Positions 34,255 to 43,193 of a DNA stretch of 64,000 nucleotides are shown one piece after another (position 1 is the stretch's first letter; each line of letters opens with the position of its first letter). The stretch is from an uncultured Muribaculaceae bacterium (GTDB lineage Bacteria > Bacteroidota > Bacteroidia > Bacteroidales > Muribaculaceae), in the NCBI GenBank assembly GCA_944320595.1, contig CALUIB010000012.1:33113-97112 (forward strand), written 5' to 3'. The translations under genes and the position numbers were made by a program. A model generated the notes under the pieces. That model was not told where the DNA came from and did not search any database. It saw only the letters and a program-made list of their open reading frames with translations.

Positions 34255-35046
34255 GTGTCGCCCAACGATATCTTGTTTCGCATAAAGCTCCTTTTCTCGA
34301 AAGACAAGGAGCTTTATGCTTTTTGTTTCCGCCTGCTCGGGTTCCCGCCGCGTCACATAGGCCTATACCGGCTCGCATTCATACACCGCTCGCGCTCAAC
34401 CGTAATAGGCAAGGAGCGCAAGGCCAACAACGAGCGGCTCGAATATCTTGGCGACGCAATACTGGGCGCAATAGTGGCCGACATACTCTACCAAATGTTC
34501 CCACGCAAGCACGAGGGGTTCCTTACCAACACTCGCTCAAAGATTGTAAAGCGCGAAACGCTCTCCAAGATAGCCCAAAAGATGGGGCTCGACAAAGTGG
34601 TTCACCCTGTGGTCACAAACCACACTCACAATTCCTACATCTACGGCAATGCACTTGAGGCCCTTGTCGGAGCCGTTTACTTGGACCAGGGCTACGAACG
34701 GTGCAAGGCGTTTGTCCAGCAACGCATTATAGACCCGCACATCAATATCCGCAGCATCGCCCACACCGAAATCAATTTCAAGTCGAAACTGCTGGAATGG
34801 GGGCAAAAATACCACGTGCCCATAAGTTTTGAGCTTGTTGAAACCTCGGTCGATGGCTCCAACAGCCAGATGTTCCGCTCCATGATAAGCCTGTGTGGCC
34901 GCCCGGTGAGCGAGGCCACCGGCTACACAAAAAAAGAATCGCACCAGATAGCCTCGAAAAACGCCCTCCACCGCATCACCACCGACGATGATTTCCGCAA
35001 CGAGATATTAACCCGTGCAACGGCATTGACCATCATCAAGGGATAG
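34255..35046 (+). CDS. rnc: Ribonuclease III
   Basis: A 263-residue double-strand-specific endonuclease. The RNase III signature NNERLEYLGDAILG (about 59-72) carries the metal-binding Glu/Asp, and the second acidic cluster is in GNALEALVGAVYLDQG. A C-terminal dsRNA-binding domain follows (about 173-245). The start is GTG at 34255, 17 bases after fabF; no better ATG exists in frame near the domain boundary. It processes rRNA precursors and structured mRNAs. Confidence 0.95.
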   Translation: MSPNDILFRIKLLFSKDKELYAFCFRLLGFPPRHIGLYRLAFIHRSRSTVIGKERKANNERLEYLGDAILGAIVADILYQMFPRKHEGFLTNTRSKIVKRETLSKIAQKMGLDKVVHPVVTNHTHNSYIYGNALEALVGAVYLDQGYERCKAFVQQRIIDPHINIRSIAHTEINFKSKLLEWGQKYHVPISFELVETSVDGSNSQMFRSMISLCGRPVSEATGYTKKESHQIASKNALHRITTDDDFRNEILTRATALTIIKG

Positions 35047-35116
35047 CCACAACACACTCGTTTTCAAGTCAGTAACATTTATTATCGAAACACACGGCAT
35101 CAAAATTATCCACTTT

Positions 35117-35150
35117 ATTGTGCAGGTGTGAATGTAATTGCTTAATTTTG
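35117..35150 (+). promoter_or_regulatory. Promoter of the LptD-like gene
   Basis: ATTG (35117-35120), 22 bases, TAATTTTG (35143-35150). It lies inside the longest open frame and therefore points to a translation start downstream, at TTG 35177. Confidence 0.6.
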
Positions 35151-35176
35151 CAGGTGTTTTTCCGCGTTTTTTAAAT

Positions 35177-38062
35177 TTGAAAAATATACTCATATATATA
35201 GCAATCCTCGCAATCGCCATTTGGGCATGCCACAGCTGTAGCGTGGCAAAGCAATCGGCAGAAGGCTCGACCGGCGGCGGGGAATTGCCCCCATCTATCG
35301 AAGAGCTGCTTGGCGACACCATCGATGCCGCGGCCATCGACTCTGCGACCGCATTGCTGGCCGACTCGGCCCGCAGCGCAGCCGCCGACAGCATAATTGC
35401 GCAGCTCAGGCGGCACAAGCAGGCAGCCGACACGACAGCCACACACCAAACCGACACCGTAGCCGCCAACAACCCGTCGGCCGTCACCGACACCACCGCT
35501 GCAGCCGACACCTCAGGGCTGAAGTCGCGCTTCGTTATGACCATGGTCGATCTCGACAACTCGGTGCAATTCACCGCCAAGGACTCGCTCGTGTTCTACG
35601 GACGCAACAATGCCTCGATGTATGGCGACGGCGATGTCACCTACGGCGACATCAACCTGAAGTCGATGCAAATCGACATGAACATGGACAACAGCGAAGT
35701 ATATGCCATGGGCCTTCCCGACAGCACGGGCGAAATACAGGGCTTGCCGGTATTCAAGGACGGCAGCGGTGAATATGAGTCGAAAACCATGCGCTACAAC
35801 TTCAAGACCAAGAAAGGCTACATAACCGAAGTTGTCACGCAACAGGGCGAAGGCTACCTTACTGGAGGCCAGACGAAAAAGCTGGAAAACGACGAATATT
35901 TCATAAAAAACGGCCGATACACCACTTGCGACAACCACGAGCACCCGCACTTCTACCTGCAAATAACCAAGGGCAAAATGCGGCCCAAGAAAGACATCGT
36001 GATTGGGCCGGCCTATATGGTGCTTGCCGACGTGCCGCTACCGCTCGCAATCCCATTCGGTTTCTTCCCATTCAGCGACAAATACTCGTCGGGCATCATA
36101 ATGCCTACGTTTGGCGACGACTACAACCGCGGATATTACCTGCGCGAAGGCGGTTACTACTTCGCCATCAACGACAAAATCGACCTGGCACTGACTGGGG
36201 AAATATACACAAAGGGGTCGTGGGGACTGAGCGCACAGTCGAGCTACCGCAAACGCTACAAGTTCTCGGGCGGCTTCAACATAAGCTACCTGACCACGAT
36301 AACCGGAGAAAAGGGGGAATCGGACTACTCGAAGCAAACCAACTTCAAGATAGCATGGACGCACTCGCAAGACTCCAAGGCCAACCCCAACATGACATTC
36401 TCGGCAAGCGTGAACTTCGCCACCAGCGGTTATAGCCGCAACAACCTCGATGACTACTACAGCAACTCGTTCACCGAGAACACCACGAGCAGCAGCATCA
36501 ACATGACCTACAAGTTCCCCAACTCGAAGTGGAGCTTGTCAACGTCGGCCAACATTTCGCAACGCTCGTCCGACTCCACGCTCACCGTGTCGTTCCCCAA
36601 CATAACGCTCACCATGTCGCAAACAGCTCCGTTCAAGCGCAAGAACGCAGTGGGCAGCGAAAAATGGTATGAAAAAATCAAGCTGTCATATACCGGCGTG
36701 TTCCAAAACTCCCTCACTGCCGGGCAAAACGAGTTCCTGAAAAAGAGCCTCATAAAGGACTGGCGCAACGGTATGCGCCACACCATCCCCATATCGGCCA
36801 CGTTCAACGTGTTTGACTACATCAACGTCACCCCGAGCGTGAACATCAACGACCGCATGTACACCAGCAAGATACGCCAGCAATGGGACCCCGCGGCATC
36901 GGCTGTGGTACGCGACACCACCTACAGTTTCTATAATATCTTCGACTTCAGCGCGTCGGTTTCGCTCGACACCAAGATATACGGTTTCTTCAAGCCATGG
37001 AAGATATTCGGCGACAAGGTGCAGATGATTCGCCACGTGCTCACGCCCACCGTATCGTTCACCGGCGCACCCGACTTCAGCTCGCCATTCTGGGGGTACT
37101 ATGGCACCTACGCCTACACCAACCCCAACACGGGGCGGCTTGTAAACAACAAATATTCCTACTTCTCGCACGGCATATTCGGCAGCGTGGGCCAGGGGAA
37201 AACGGGGTCGGTGAGCCTGTCGCTTGCCAACAACGTGGAAATGAAGGTGAAAAGCGATGCCGACAGTACCGGCGTGAAAAAGATTTCACTCATCGAGAAC
37301 TTCACCGTAAGCCAGTCATACAACTTCGCAGCCGACTCGCTGCGCTGGAGCAACATCAACACTTCTCTCTCGCTCAGGCTGATGAAGAACTTCAACCTCA
37401 ACCTCTCGGCCACGTGGGACGTTTACACCTACCAGCTCAACGAGTATGGCACACCCACGCGCGTGAACCGCACACGCTTGCAGGCAGGCAAGGGCTTTGC
37501 GAAGTTGTCGAGCACCGGCACATCGTTCTCCTACACGCTCAACAACGACACATTCAAGAAAAAAGACAAAAAAGAGCAAAACAAGGAGGAACAGCCGCCC
37601 GAAGAAGTGAACCGCTATGCCAACCGCCGTGAGGAGCAGGAAAGCCGCGGAGGGAAGACCGACTCGGGCATAGAACTCAACCCCGACGGATATGCCAAGT
37701 GGGATTTCCCATGGAGCCTCACGTTCAACTACTCAATCAACTACAGTTACGGCGACTTCAACTACGAGAAAATGGACTACAACGGGCGGATAACGCAGAA
37801 CTTGAGTTTCTCGGGCAACGTGAGGCCCACCAAGAACTGGGCATTCAACTTCTCGGCAAGCTACAACTTCGACACTGGGAAGATTGCCTACATGAACTGC
37901 TCAATATCGCGCGACTTGCACTGTTTCACCATGAGCGCAAGTTTCGTTCCCGTGGGGCCCTACAAGTCATACAACTTCCACATCGCCGTGAAGTCGTCGC
38001 TGCTCAGCGACCTCAAGTATGACAAGCGCAGCAGCTCGTCAAACGGCATAACCTGGTATTAA
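35177..38062 (+). CDS. LptD-like LPS assembly outer membrane protein
   Basis: About 961 residues. An N-terminal hydrophobic signal (KNILIYIAILAIAIWACHSC) is followed by a Ser/Thr/Asp-rich linker. Then come an OstA-like jelly-roll region (about 130-250) and a long beta-barrel with the Bacteroidetes LptD pattern: LPLAIPFGFFPFSDKYSSGIIMPTFGDDYNRGYYLREGGYYF. LptD inserts lipopolysaccharide into the outer leaflet. The frame is open from 35138 (also TTG), but the promoter overlaps that stretch, so TTG 35177 giving MKNILIYIA is preferred. No ATG is available near the signal peptide. A charged insert (KKKDKKEQNKEEQ) interrupts the barrel near residue 800. Confidence 0.85.
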   Translation: MKNILIYIAILAIAIWACHSCSVAKQSAEGSTGGGELPPSIEELLGDTIDAAAIDSATALLADSARSAAADSIIAQLRRHKQAADTTATHQTDTVAANNPSAVTDTTAAADTSGLKSRFVMTMVDLDNSVQFTAKDSLVFYGRNNASMYGDGDVTYGDINLKSMQIDMNMDNSEVYAMGLPDSTGEIQGLPVFKDGSGEYESKTMRYNFKTKKGYITEVVTQQGEGYLTGGQTKKLENDEYFIKNGRYTTCDNHEHPHFYLQITKGKMRPKKDIVIGPAYMVLADVPLPLAIPFGFFPFSDKYSSGIIMPTFGDDYNRGYYLREGGYYFAINDKIDLALTGEIYTKGSWGLSAQSSYRKRYKFSGGFNISYLTTITGEKGESDYSKQTNFKIAWTHSQDSKANPNMTFSASVNFATSGYSRNNLDDYYSNSFTENTTSSSINMTYKFPNSKWSLSTSANISQRSSDSTLTVSFPNITLTMSQTAPFKRKNAVGSEKWYEKIKLSYTGVFQNSLTAGQNEFLKKSLIKDWRNGMRHTIPISATFNVFDYINVTPSVNINDRMYTSKIRQQWDPAASAVVRDTTYSFYNIFDFSASVSLDTKIYGFFKPWKIFGDKVQMIRHVLTPTVSFTGAPDFSSPFWGYYGTYAYTNPNTGRLVNNKYSYFSHGIFGSVGQGKTGSVSLSLANNVEMKVKSDADSTGVKKISLIENFTVSQSYNFAADSLRWSNINTSLSLRLMKNFNLNLSATWDVYTYQLNEYGTPTRVNRTRLQAGKGFAKLSSTGTSFSYTLNNDTFKKKDKKEQNKEEQPPEEVNRYANRREEQESRGGKTDSGIELNPDGYAKWDFPWSLTFNYSINYSYGDFNYEKMDYNGRITQNLSFSGNVRPTKNWAFNFSASYNFDTGKIAYMNCSISRDLHCFTMSASFVPVGPYKSYNFHIAVKSSLLSDLKYDKRSSSSNGITWY

Positions 38063-38085
38063 GGGCGGCTTGCCGAGGCGGCCTG

Positions 38086-38796
38086 TCACAGTATGTCACT
38101 GCCGGCCACCTCGGCAAGCGACTGCACCACGGCATCGGCAGCCGGGTAATCGCCGGGCTTTCCGCTGCGGTTAAGCAGCACCGTGCGCCACCCGGCCCGC
38201 TTGGCTCCGCACACGTCGGTGTCGTAATTGTCGCCAATCATCACGCTCGACGCCGCATCCGCATCACACACCTCCAAGGCATAGTCGAATATGCCACGCA
38301 GCGGCTTGGTTATTCCGCAATCGTCAGATAGCACCACCTGGTGTATGTAACCGTCGATGCCGCCCGAGCGCAATTTCTGCTGCTGCACCCCATTGAACCC
38401 GTTGCTCAGCACATTCACATCGTAACGCCCGCTCAAGTAGGCAAGCATCTCCCTTGCCCCTGGCACCAAAAGCGGCTGCAAGGCCAAGTAGCGCAAATAC
38501 TCCTCGTTTATCTCCGCGCCAAGCCCGCTAATCTCCCCTTCTGGGTAGCCTATCTTTTCAAGCGCATAGCGGAAACGCTCCTCCACAAGGTAGCTTTTTT
38601 CTATTTTGCCATAATGGTATAGTTCCCACAACCGGCTGTTGATGTCATGGTAATGGCGGTCGAATGTGCCATAGTCGGCCAACCGCCCCAGCCCATACAC
38701 ATCATACACGTGGCGCAACGCGGCCAACGAATTCTCGCTAAACCACCACACAGTATCGTCAAGGTCCACAAAAACCGTCTTAATTCCTTCTATCAT
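38086..38796 (-). CDS. HAD-superfamily phosphatase, YjjG-like
   Basis: A 236-residue HAD hydrolase. Motif I is DLDDT with Asp11 and Asp13, motif II LSNG, motif III Lys in GITKP, motif IV GDNYDTDV. The helical cap between motifs I and II fits the subfamily I (YjjG, pyrimidine 5'-nucleotidase) type. The substrate is unproven. It converges with the LptD-like gene (23-base gap) and lies 8 bases downstream of the YhhQ gene, probably in one transcript with it. Confidence 0.88.
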   Translation of the reverse strand: MIEGIKTVFVDLDDTVWWFSENSLAALRHVYDVYGLGRLADYGTFDRHYHDINSRLWELYHYGKIEKSYLVEERFRYALEKIGYPEGEISGLGAEINEEYLRYLALQPLLVPGAREMLAYLSGRYDVNVLSNGFNGVQQQKLRSGGIDGYIHQVVLSDDCGITKPLRGIFDYALEVCDADAASSVMIGDNYDTDVCGAKRAGWRTVLLNRSGKPGDYPAADAVVQSLAEVAGSDIL

Positions 38797-38804
38797 AATA
38801 ATTA

Positions 38805-39500
38805 TCAGTTGTCAATCTTATCAAAACGCCACCAGCGGTAATCCACCCCCGATGCCGCATCGTCGTAAGTGTCAATCTGCTCGCGACGCTTAATATAAGC
38901 CACCACCTTCAATGTCAGCGGCAGCACCACCACCTCGTATGCCGTCTTAATCACAGCCTGGCTCCAAATTAGCGTCAGCACCGTAGTCCAGGGCAACACG
39001 CCGCCGAAAGCTATCGGGAAGAAAATCATGGAATCGACGCTCTCGCCAAACAGCGTTGACAAAATGGCTCTGGCCGAAAAATGGCGTCCGCGGCTCATCA
39101 CCTTCATGCGGCTCATCACGTAGGCATTCACCATCGAGCCGCAAATGAAAGCCACGAAACTGGCCAACAAGATGCGCGGAGTGCTGCCATACACAGCCTC
39201 CATGGCCTGCTGGCCATGCCACACGGGGTCGGGCGGCAGCACAAGGGCAAGCTGGACCAGCAGCACCACGACCAGGTTCATCAAGAAACCGAGCCATATC
39301 ACAAACCGCGCACGCTGGAAACCATACACTTCCACTATGCAATCGTTGATTATATATGAGATGGGAAAAACCACAAGCCCGGCCGTGGCCGACAACGGGC
39401 CTATCTTCACCACCTTCACCTCAAGCAAATTTGCCACCACCAAGAATATGCAAAACAGCACAGTAAGCAGCAAAAACGGAACAGTAAACCTCTTATTCAT
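38805..39500 (-). CDS. Queuosine precursor transporter, YhhQ/VUT family
   Basis: A 231-residue inner-membrane protein with about six hydrophobic segments. Typical YhhQ motifs: VVANLLEVKVVKIGP, AGLVVFPISYIINDCIVEVYGFQRAR, and FGESVDSMIFFPIAF. YhhQ proteins take up preQ0/preQ1, yet this genome also encodes the full de novo route (queF, C, D, E at 7.1-9.5 kb), suggesting salvage in addition. The frame extends 15 codons upstream; MNKRFTVPF at 39500 is preferred given the promoter at 39534-39541. Confidence 0.9.
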   Translation of the reverse strand: MNKRFTVPFLLLTVLFCIFLVVANLLEVKVVKIGPLSATAGLVVFPISYIINDCIVEVYGFQRARFVIWLGFLMNLVVVLLVQLALVLPPDPVWHGQQAMEAVYGSTPRILLASFVAFICGSMVNAYVMSRMKVMSRGRHFSARAILSTLFGESVDSMIFFPIAFGGVLPWTTVLTLIWSQAVIKTAYEVVVLPLTLKVVAYIKRREQIDTYDDAASGVDYRWWRFDKIDN

Positions 39501-39533
39501 CTCAATCACTATAATTATAAGAAAATCCGTCTG

Positions 39534-39541
39534 CAAAGTTA
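39534..39541 (-). promoter_or_regulatory. -7 element for YhhQ-HAD operon
   Basis: TAACTTTG on the minus strand, 33 bases before the start codon at 39500. Confidence 0.55.
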
Positions 39542-39603
39542 GCAATTTATCGCCTCACTCCACCACAACAGCAGTCCATAACCCAGCACCCACGTTTCAT
39601 GAG

Positions 39604-39675
39604 GGTGCATCAAAACACTGACACGAGGCGGCGAAACCGCCCGTGGCGCATACCATTTCCTAATTTTGATGCACC
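39604..39675. repeat. Inverted repeat with internal GC hairpin in the YhhQ-HU gap
   Basis: In the 502-base gap, GGTGCATCAAAA (39604-39615) is the perfect inverse of TTTTGATGCACC (39664-39675). Between them a GC-rich hairpin forms from CACG-a-GGCGG and CCGCC-CGTG (about 39622-39645). The remainder of the gap is AT-rich with no ORF that I can support. Function unknown: a structured RNA or a small mobile palindrome are both possible. Confidence 0.6.
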
Positions 39676-39842
39676 TTCACATGAGACTTCACCCAGAGAC
39701 AATCCGCATCCTTTAATTAAAATAATTCTTGCTGCACGGCGACAGTCTGAACTATTGATGCAGCGTCGCCCCTAAACGGGTGAAAAACAAAAAATTCTAC
39801 GAAATTTTCCATGCTCCTTACTTTTATTTCAAAAAAAAGTGC

Positions 39843-39850
39843 GATATTTG
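39843..39850 (+). promoter_or_regulatory. Possible HU promoter -7 element
   Basis: GATATTTG differs from TAnnTTTG at the first base. It would give a 5' leader of about 150 bases. A second weak candidate, TTTATTTG, lies near 39950. Confidence 0.35.
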
Positions 39851-40002
39851 CACCTACAAATCGGGAAAGCAGCATAGCCATGTTCCCGAAATGCGGGAAA
39901 AACGGGCGCCTTGCCGCACATTGTCAAGGCCAAGGCATCTGTTTTTGACTTTATTTGTGAATACGGGAAATTTTAAAATAACTACAAAAAATACGAATTA
40001 CA

Positions 40003-40275
40003 ATGACTAAAGCAGACATCGTAAATGAGATTGCAAAATCTACCGGCATCGACAAAGCATCGGTGCTGGAGACTGTAGAAAAATTCATGGAAACCGTAAA
40101 GGACTCTCTTGCAAACAACGAGAACGTGTACCTGCGCGGATTCGGCAGTTTCATTGTCAAGACTCGCTCGCAAAAAACAGCACGCAATATATCCAAGGGC
40201 ACCACGCTCATCATTCCCGAGCACAAGATTCCGGCTTTCAAGCCTGCAAAGGTGTTCATGGAGCAAGTAAAATAA
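40003..40275 (+). CDS. HU/IHF family DNA-binding protein
   Basis: A 90-residue histone-like protein. N-terminal helices (MTKADIVNEIAKSTGIDKASVLETVEKFMETVKDSL) lead to the beta-arm region GFGSFIVKTRSQKTARNISKGTTLIIPEHKIPAFKPAKVF, where the usual RNPxTG tip reads RNISKG. It bends and compacts DNA as a dimer. It is followed by a tiny basic protein gene and RNase G, so this is an information-processing cluster. Confidence 0.95.
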   Translation: MTKADIVNEIAKSTGIDKASVLETVEKFMETVKDSLANNENVYLRGFGSFIVKTRSQKTARNISKGTTLIIPEHKIPAFKPAKVFMEQVK

Positions 40276-40317
40276 TAACATTTGCAAACAAATCATAACT
40301 CTTAAAATTATACAGAT

Positions 40318-40407
40318 ATGCCAAGCGGAAAGAAAAGAAAAGGCCACAAGATGGCAACCCACAAGCGTAAAAAAAGACTGAGAAAGAACCGCCACAAGAA
40401 GAAATAA
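40318..40407 (+). CDS. 29-residue very basic protein, AURKAIP1/COX24 (bS22/mS38)-type ribosomal protein
   Basis: ATG 40318 to TAA 40405-40407 encodes 29 residues: MPSGKKRKGHKMATHKRK followed by KRLRKNRHKKK, almost entirely Lys, Arg and His. It matches the short conserved proteins in Bacteroidetes annotated as AURKAIP1/COX24-domain proteins, related to mitochondrial mS38 and mycobacterial bS22, which sit near the small-subunit decoding helix. The position between HU and RNase G and the lack of any frame disruption support a real gene, although it is below usual gene-calling length. Ribosome association here is an inference. Confidence 0.8.
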   Translation: MPSGKKRKGHKMATHKRKKRLRKNRHKKK

Positions 40408-40456
40408 TGAATGTGTGTAGATTCGGGTTCCTCAAGCATGAGAACCAAGTCTTACA

Positions 40457-40527
40457 AAAGAACAAACAAAATGGCACTATAGGCACACAATGCTATGCCA
40501 AGAGTGTTTCCATTGCGTTTGTTCTTT
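40457..40527. repeat. 11-bp inverted repeat in the gap before RNase G
   Basis: AAAGAACAAAC (40457-40467) pairs with GTTTGTTCTTT (40517-40527) around 49 bases that contain further short complementarity (TGGCA/TGCCA). No T tract follows. It may be a leader structure for the RNase G mRNA, which would recall autoregulated RNase E leaders (analogy only). Confidence 0.5.
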
Positions 40528-40647
40528 GTAAATAATGACATGGCATACCATTCGCTCCCGGCTACACGCACATTGGCACACTAATCATTCTTTCTTAAAC
40601 TCAACGGCAACATTAAAAATTTTTCTGCACAACCATAAAGACAGGTA

Positions 40648-42264
40648 ATGAGAAGCGAACTAATCGTTGACGTCAAGCCTGACAACATATCAACTGCACT
40701 GACCGAGGACGGACGACTCGTTTCCTTGCAAAAGGAGCCAAGGGATGCGTCGTATGCCGTCGGCAACTTGTATATTGCCAAGGTCAAAAAGCTGATGCCC
40801 GGCCTAAACGCCGCTTTCGTCAACGTGGGTTTCGAGAAAGACGCTTTCCTGCATTACCTCGACTTAGGCTCGCAATTCAAGGCATACAAGCAATTCATCG
40901 CTACCGCGCTCGACGACAAGCGGCACGTGCCGCTTGTGTCGAAAATGAAATCGACACCCGACATCGACAAGCACGGCACCATCACCGACGTGCTCGAAGT
41001 AGGCCAGCAGCTCATAGTGCAGATTGCCAAGGAACCCATTTCGTCGAAGGGGCCGCGCCTAACCACCGAAATATCGTTCACCGGGCGTTTCCTTGTGCTA
41101 ATTCCTTTCAACGACAAAATATCGGTTTCCCAAAAAATAAAGTCAACCGAGGAGAAACTGCGGCTGCGCCAGCTCATCGAGAGCATCAAGCCGCGCAACT
41201 TCGGCATAATCATCCGCACTTCGGCCGAAGGCAAGCGCGTGGCCGAGCTTAACAACGAGCTAAAGGCTCTGATGAAATGCTGGGAAGACAGCATTGCCAA
41301 GGCCCAACGCTCCGACGCACCTTCGCTGATATACGAAGAGGAGAGCCGCGCCGTGAGCCTCATTCGCGACATATTCAACCCTTCGTTCGAGAACATCTAC
41401 GTCAACAACGCCGAGATTTTCGACCAAATCCAGCATTACGTGACGCTCATCGCCGCCGACAAGAAGGAGATTGTGAAACTCTATGCCGAGGATACCCCTA
41501 TCTTCGACCACTTCAACATCACGCGGCAAATCAAGACGTCGTTCGGGAAAACGGTCTCGTTCAAGTCGGGAGCATACATCATAATCGAAAGCACCGAGGC
41601 CCTGCACGTAATCGACGTGAACTCGGGCAACCGCTCGAAGAACTCCACCAACCAAGAAAGCAACGCGCTTGATGTGAACCTGCGTGCCGCCGACGAGATT
41701 GCCCGCCAGCTGCGCCTGCGCGACATGGGAGGCATTATCGTAATCGACTTCATCGACATGGCACAGGCCGACCACCGGCAAGCTCTTTACGAACACATGA
41801 AGGAAGTGATGGCCAACGACCGCGCACGTCACAACATCCTGCCGCTGAGCAAATTCGGGCTTATGCAAATCACGCGGCAACGTGTGCGCCCGGCTCTCGA
41901 CATAGCCACCGCCGAAGCTTGTCCTTCATGCGGCGGCAAGGGCGAAGTGCAACCGTCGCTGCTATTCACCGATATGCTCAAGGACAAAATCCACTACCTG
42001 ATACATTCATTGAAGGTGGTGAACTTCACCATGTATGTCCACCCATTTGTCGATGCATACCTCAAAAAAGGACTCCTGTCGGAATACCGCCGCTGGCGCA
42101 TAGAGTTCGGGCGCAAGTTCCGCATCCTGCCCGACCAGTCGCTTGCCTACCTCGAATACAAGGTATTCGACCACGACAAGAACGAAATCGACCTCAAGGA
42201 GGACAAGGACACAAGCACCTCCACCAAAAAAGAATCCCGCGCCAAAAACGTAAAGGACGAGTGA
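40648..42264 (+). CDS. rng: Ribonuclease E/G family protein (RNase G)
   Basis: A 538-residue endoribonuclease. In order: N-terminal RNase-H-like and S1 regions (VGNLYIAKVKKLMPGLNAAFVNVG, 5' sensor region around 110-190), the DNase-I-like catalytic domain with VIDVNSGN and GGIIVIDFIDM (metal-binding Asp residues), and the zinc link CPSCGGKGEV with Cys425 and Cys428. The short basic tail (STKKESRAKNVKDE) replaces the long RNase E scaffold, so it is RNase-G-like. It processes rRNA and mRNA. Confidence 0.95.
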   Translation: MRSELIVDVKPDNISTALTEDGRLVSLQKEPRDASYAVGNLYIAKVKKLMPGLNAAFVNVGFEKDAFLHYLDLGSQFKAYKQFIATALDDKRHVPLVSKMKSTPDIDKHGTITDVLEVGQQLIVQIAKEPISSKGPRLTTEISFTGRFLVLIPFNDKISVSQKIKSTEEKLRLRQLIESIKPRNFGIIIRTSAEGKRVAELNNELKALMKCWEDSIAKAQRSDAPSLIYEEESRAVSLIRDIFNPSFENIYVNNAEIFDQIQHYVTLIAADKKEIVKLYAEDTPIFDHFNITRQIKTSFGKTVSFKSGAYIIIESTEALHVIDVNSGNRSKNSTNQESNALDVNLRAADEIARQLRLRDMGGIIVIDFIDMAQADHRQALYEHMKEVMANDRARHNILPLSKFGLMQITRQRVRPALDIATAEACPSCGGKGEVQPSLLFTDMLKDKIHYLIHSLKVVNFTMYVHPFVDAYLKKGLLSEYRRWRIEFGRKFRILPDQSLAYLEYKVFDHDKNEIDLKEDKDTSTSTKKESRAKNVKDE

Positions 42265-42352
42265 CGCTCGCCCCACCCCACCATTTAATTCCCAAATTTT
42301 AATTTCACCAGGCGGAGGCTCGGCTATGCAAAAAAATCAGCAAGCCGTTTTT

Positions 42353-42384
42353 TTTGCTATTGCGCTCGCCTTGCACTATCTTTG
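42353..42384 (+). promoter_or_regulatory. Promoter of the DUF4923 gene
   Basis: TTTG (42353-42356), 20 bases, TATCTTTG (42377-42384), 48 bases before the ATG. Matches the Bacteroidetes consensus. Confidence 0.75.
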
Positions 42385-42431
42385 CATATCAAAATCTATG
42401 AAAATATAAATAGATACAAAAAAGAATCAAT

Positions 42432-43124
42432 ATGAAAAAGTTTAATGTTTTATTGTTGATAGCCGTGGCTGCCTTTATTGGCACGGCTCCTGCATACGCC
42501 TTCGACTGGGGCAGCATGCTTGGCGGAATGATTAACAACGCCAACAACAACAAAACCGACTCCACAGCGACATCTTCTTCTTCGTCGTCGGACGCAGCGT
42601 CGCTGCTCGGCGGCATTCTTGGCAATGTTCTTCAAAAAGACAACCTCGAAGTGAAAGACATAGCAGGCACATGGACTGTGAGCGGCCCGTCGATACAATT
42701 CAAGAGCGACGACGTGCTCGGGCAGGCCGGTGGTGCAGCCGCAGCTGCCGTCATAAAGGAAAAGTTAATGCCATATTATGAAAAAATAGGACTCGACGGC
42801 ATGAAATTAGACATAACCACCGATGGCAACGTGACGGTGACACTGAAGAACGGTAAGTCGTTCAAAGGCACTGTAAAAAAGGGCGAAAACGAGGGTGAAA
42901 TGGTGTTCGGGTTCAACAAGCTGTCAAGCACAAACAAGATAGGCAATATGACACTTGAAGTGTCGAAGTCGATTAACTCACTCAGCCTGATGGCCGACGT
43001 AACGAAACTGCAATCGCTGCTACAGCTTGTCAGCGACAAGCTGAACATATCCCAGCTCTCCACCATCACGAGTCTGCTCGAAAACTACGACGGCATATAT
43101 GCCGGACTTGAGTTCACAAAGTGA
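42432..43124 (+). CDS. DUF4923 family exported protein
   Basis: A 230-residue protein with a signal peptide (MKKFNVLLLIAVAAFIGTAPAYA), a Ser/Asn-rich linker (about 35-55) and a lipocalin-like beta-rich domain (KDIAGTWTVSGPSIQFKSDD ... YAGLEFTK). It fits DUF4923, a Bacteroidales family of unknown function. Monocistronic with a consensus promoter; a GAGACG palindrome followed by T residues may end the transcript. Confidence 0.8.
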   Translation: MKKFNVLLLIAVAAFIGTAPAYAFDWGSMLGGMINNANNNKTDSTATSSSSSSDAASLLGGILGNVLQKDNLEVKDIAGTWTVSGPSIQFKSDDVLGQAGGAAAAAVIKEKLMPYYEKIGLDGMKLDITTDGNVTVTLKNGKSFKGTVKKGENEGEMVFGFNKLSSTNKIGNMTLEVSKSINSLSLMADVTKLQSLLQLVSDKLNISQLSTITSLLENYDGIYAGLEFTK

Positions 43125-43148
43125 TTTTTATCATCCATTATAAAATAT

Positions 43149-43181
43149 GTAGAGACGCGATTAATCGCGTCTCTACGTGCT
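43149..43181. repeat. GAGACG-core palindrome (28 bp, perfect) that may serve as terminator
   Basis: GTAGAGACGCGATT (43149-43162) is followed at once by its exact inverse (43163-43176); GTGC and TTTTT follow to 43185. Related to the copies at 49834-49935 and, with a GGCAT core extension, at 9554-9713. Confidence 0.8.
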
Positions 43182-43193
43182 TTTTAAACGGTT

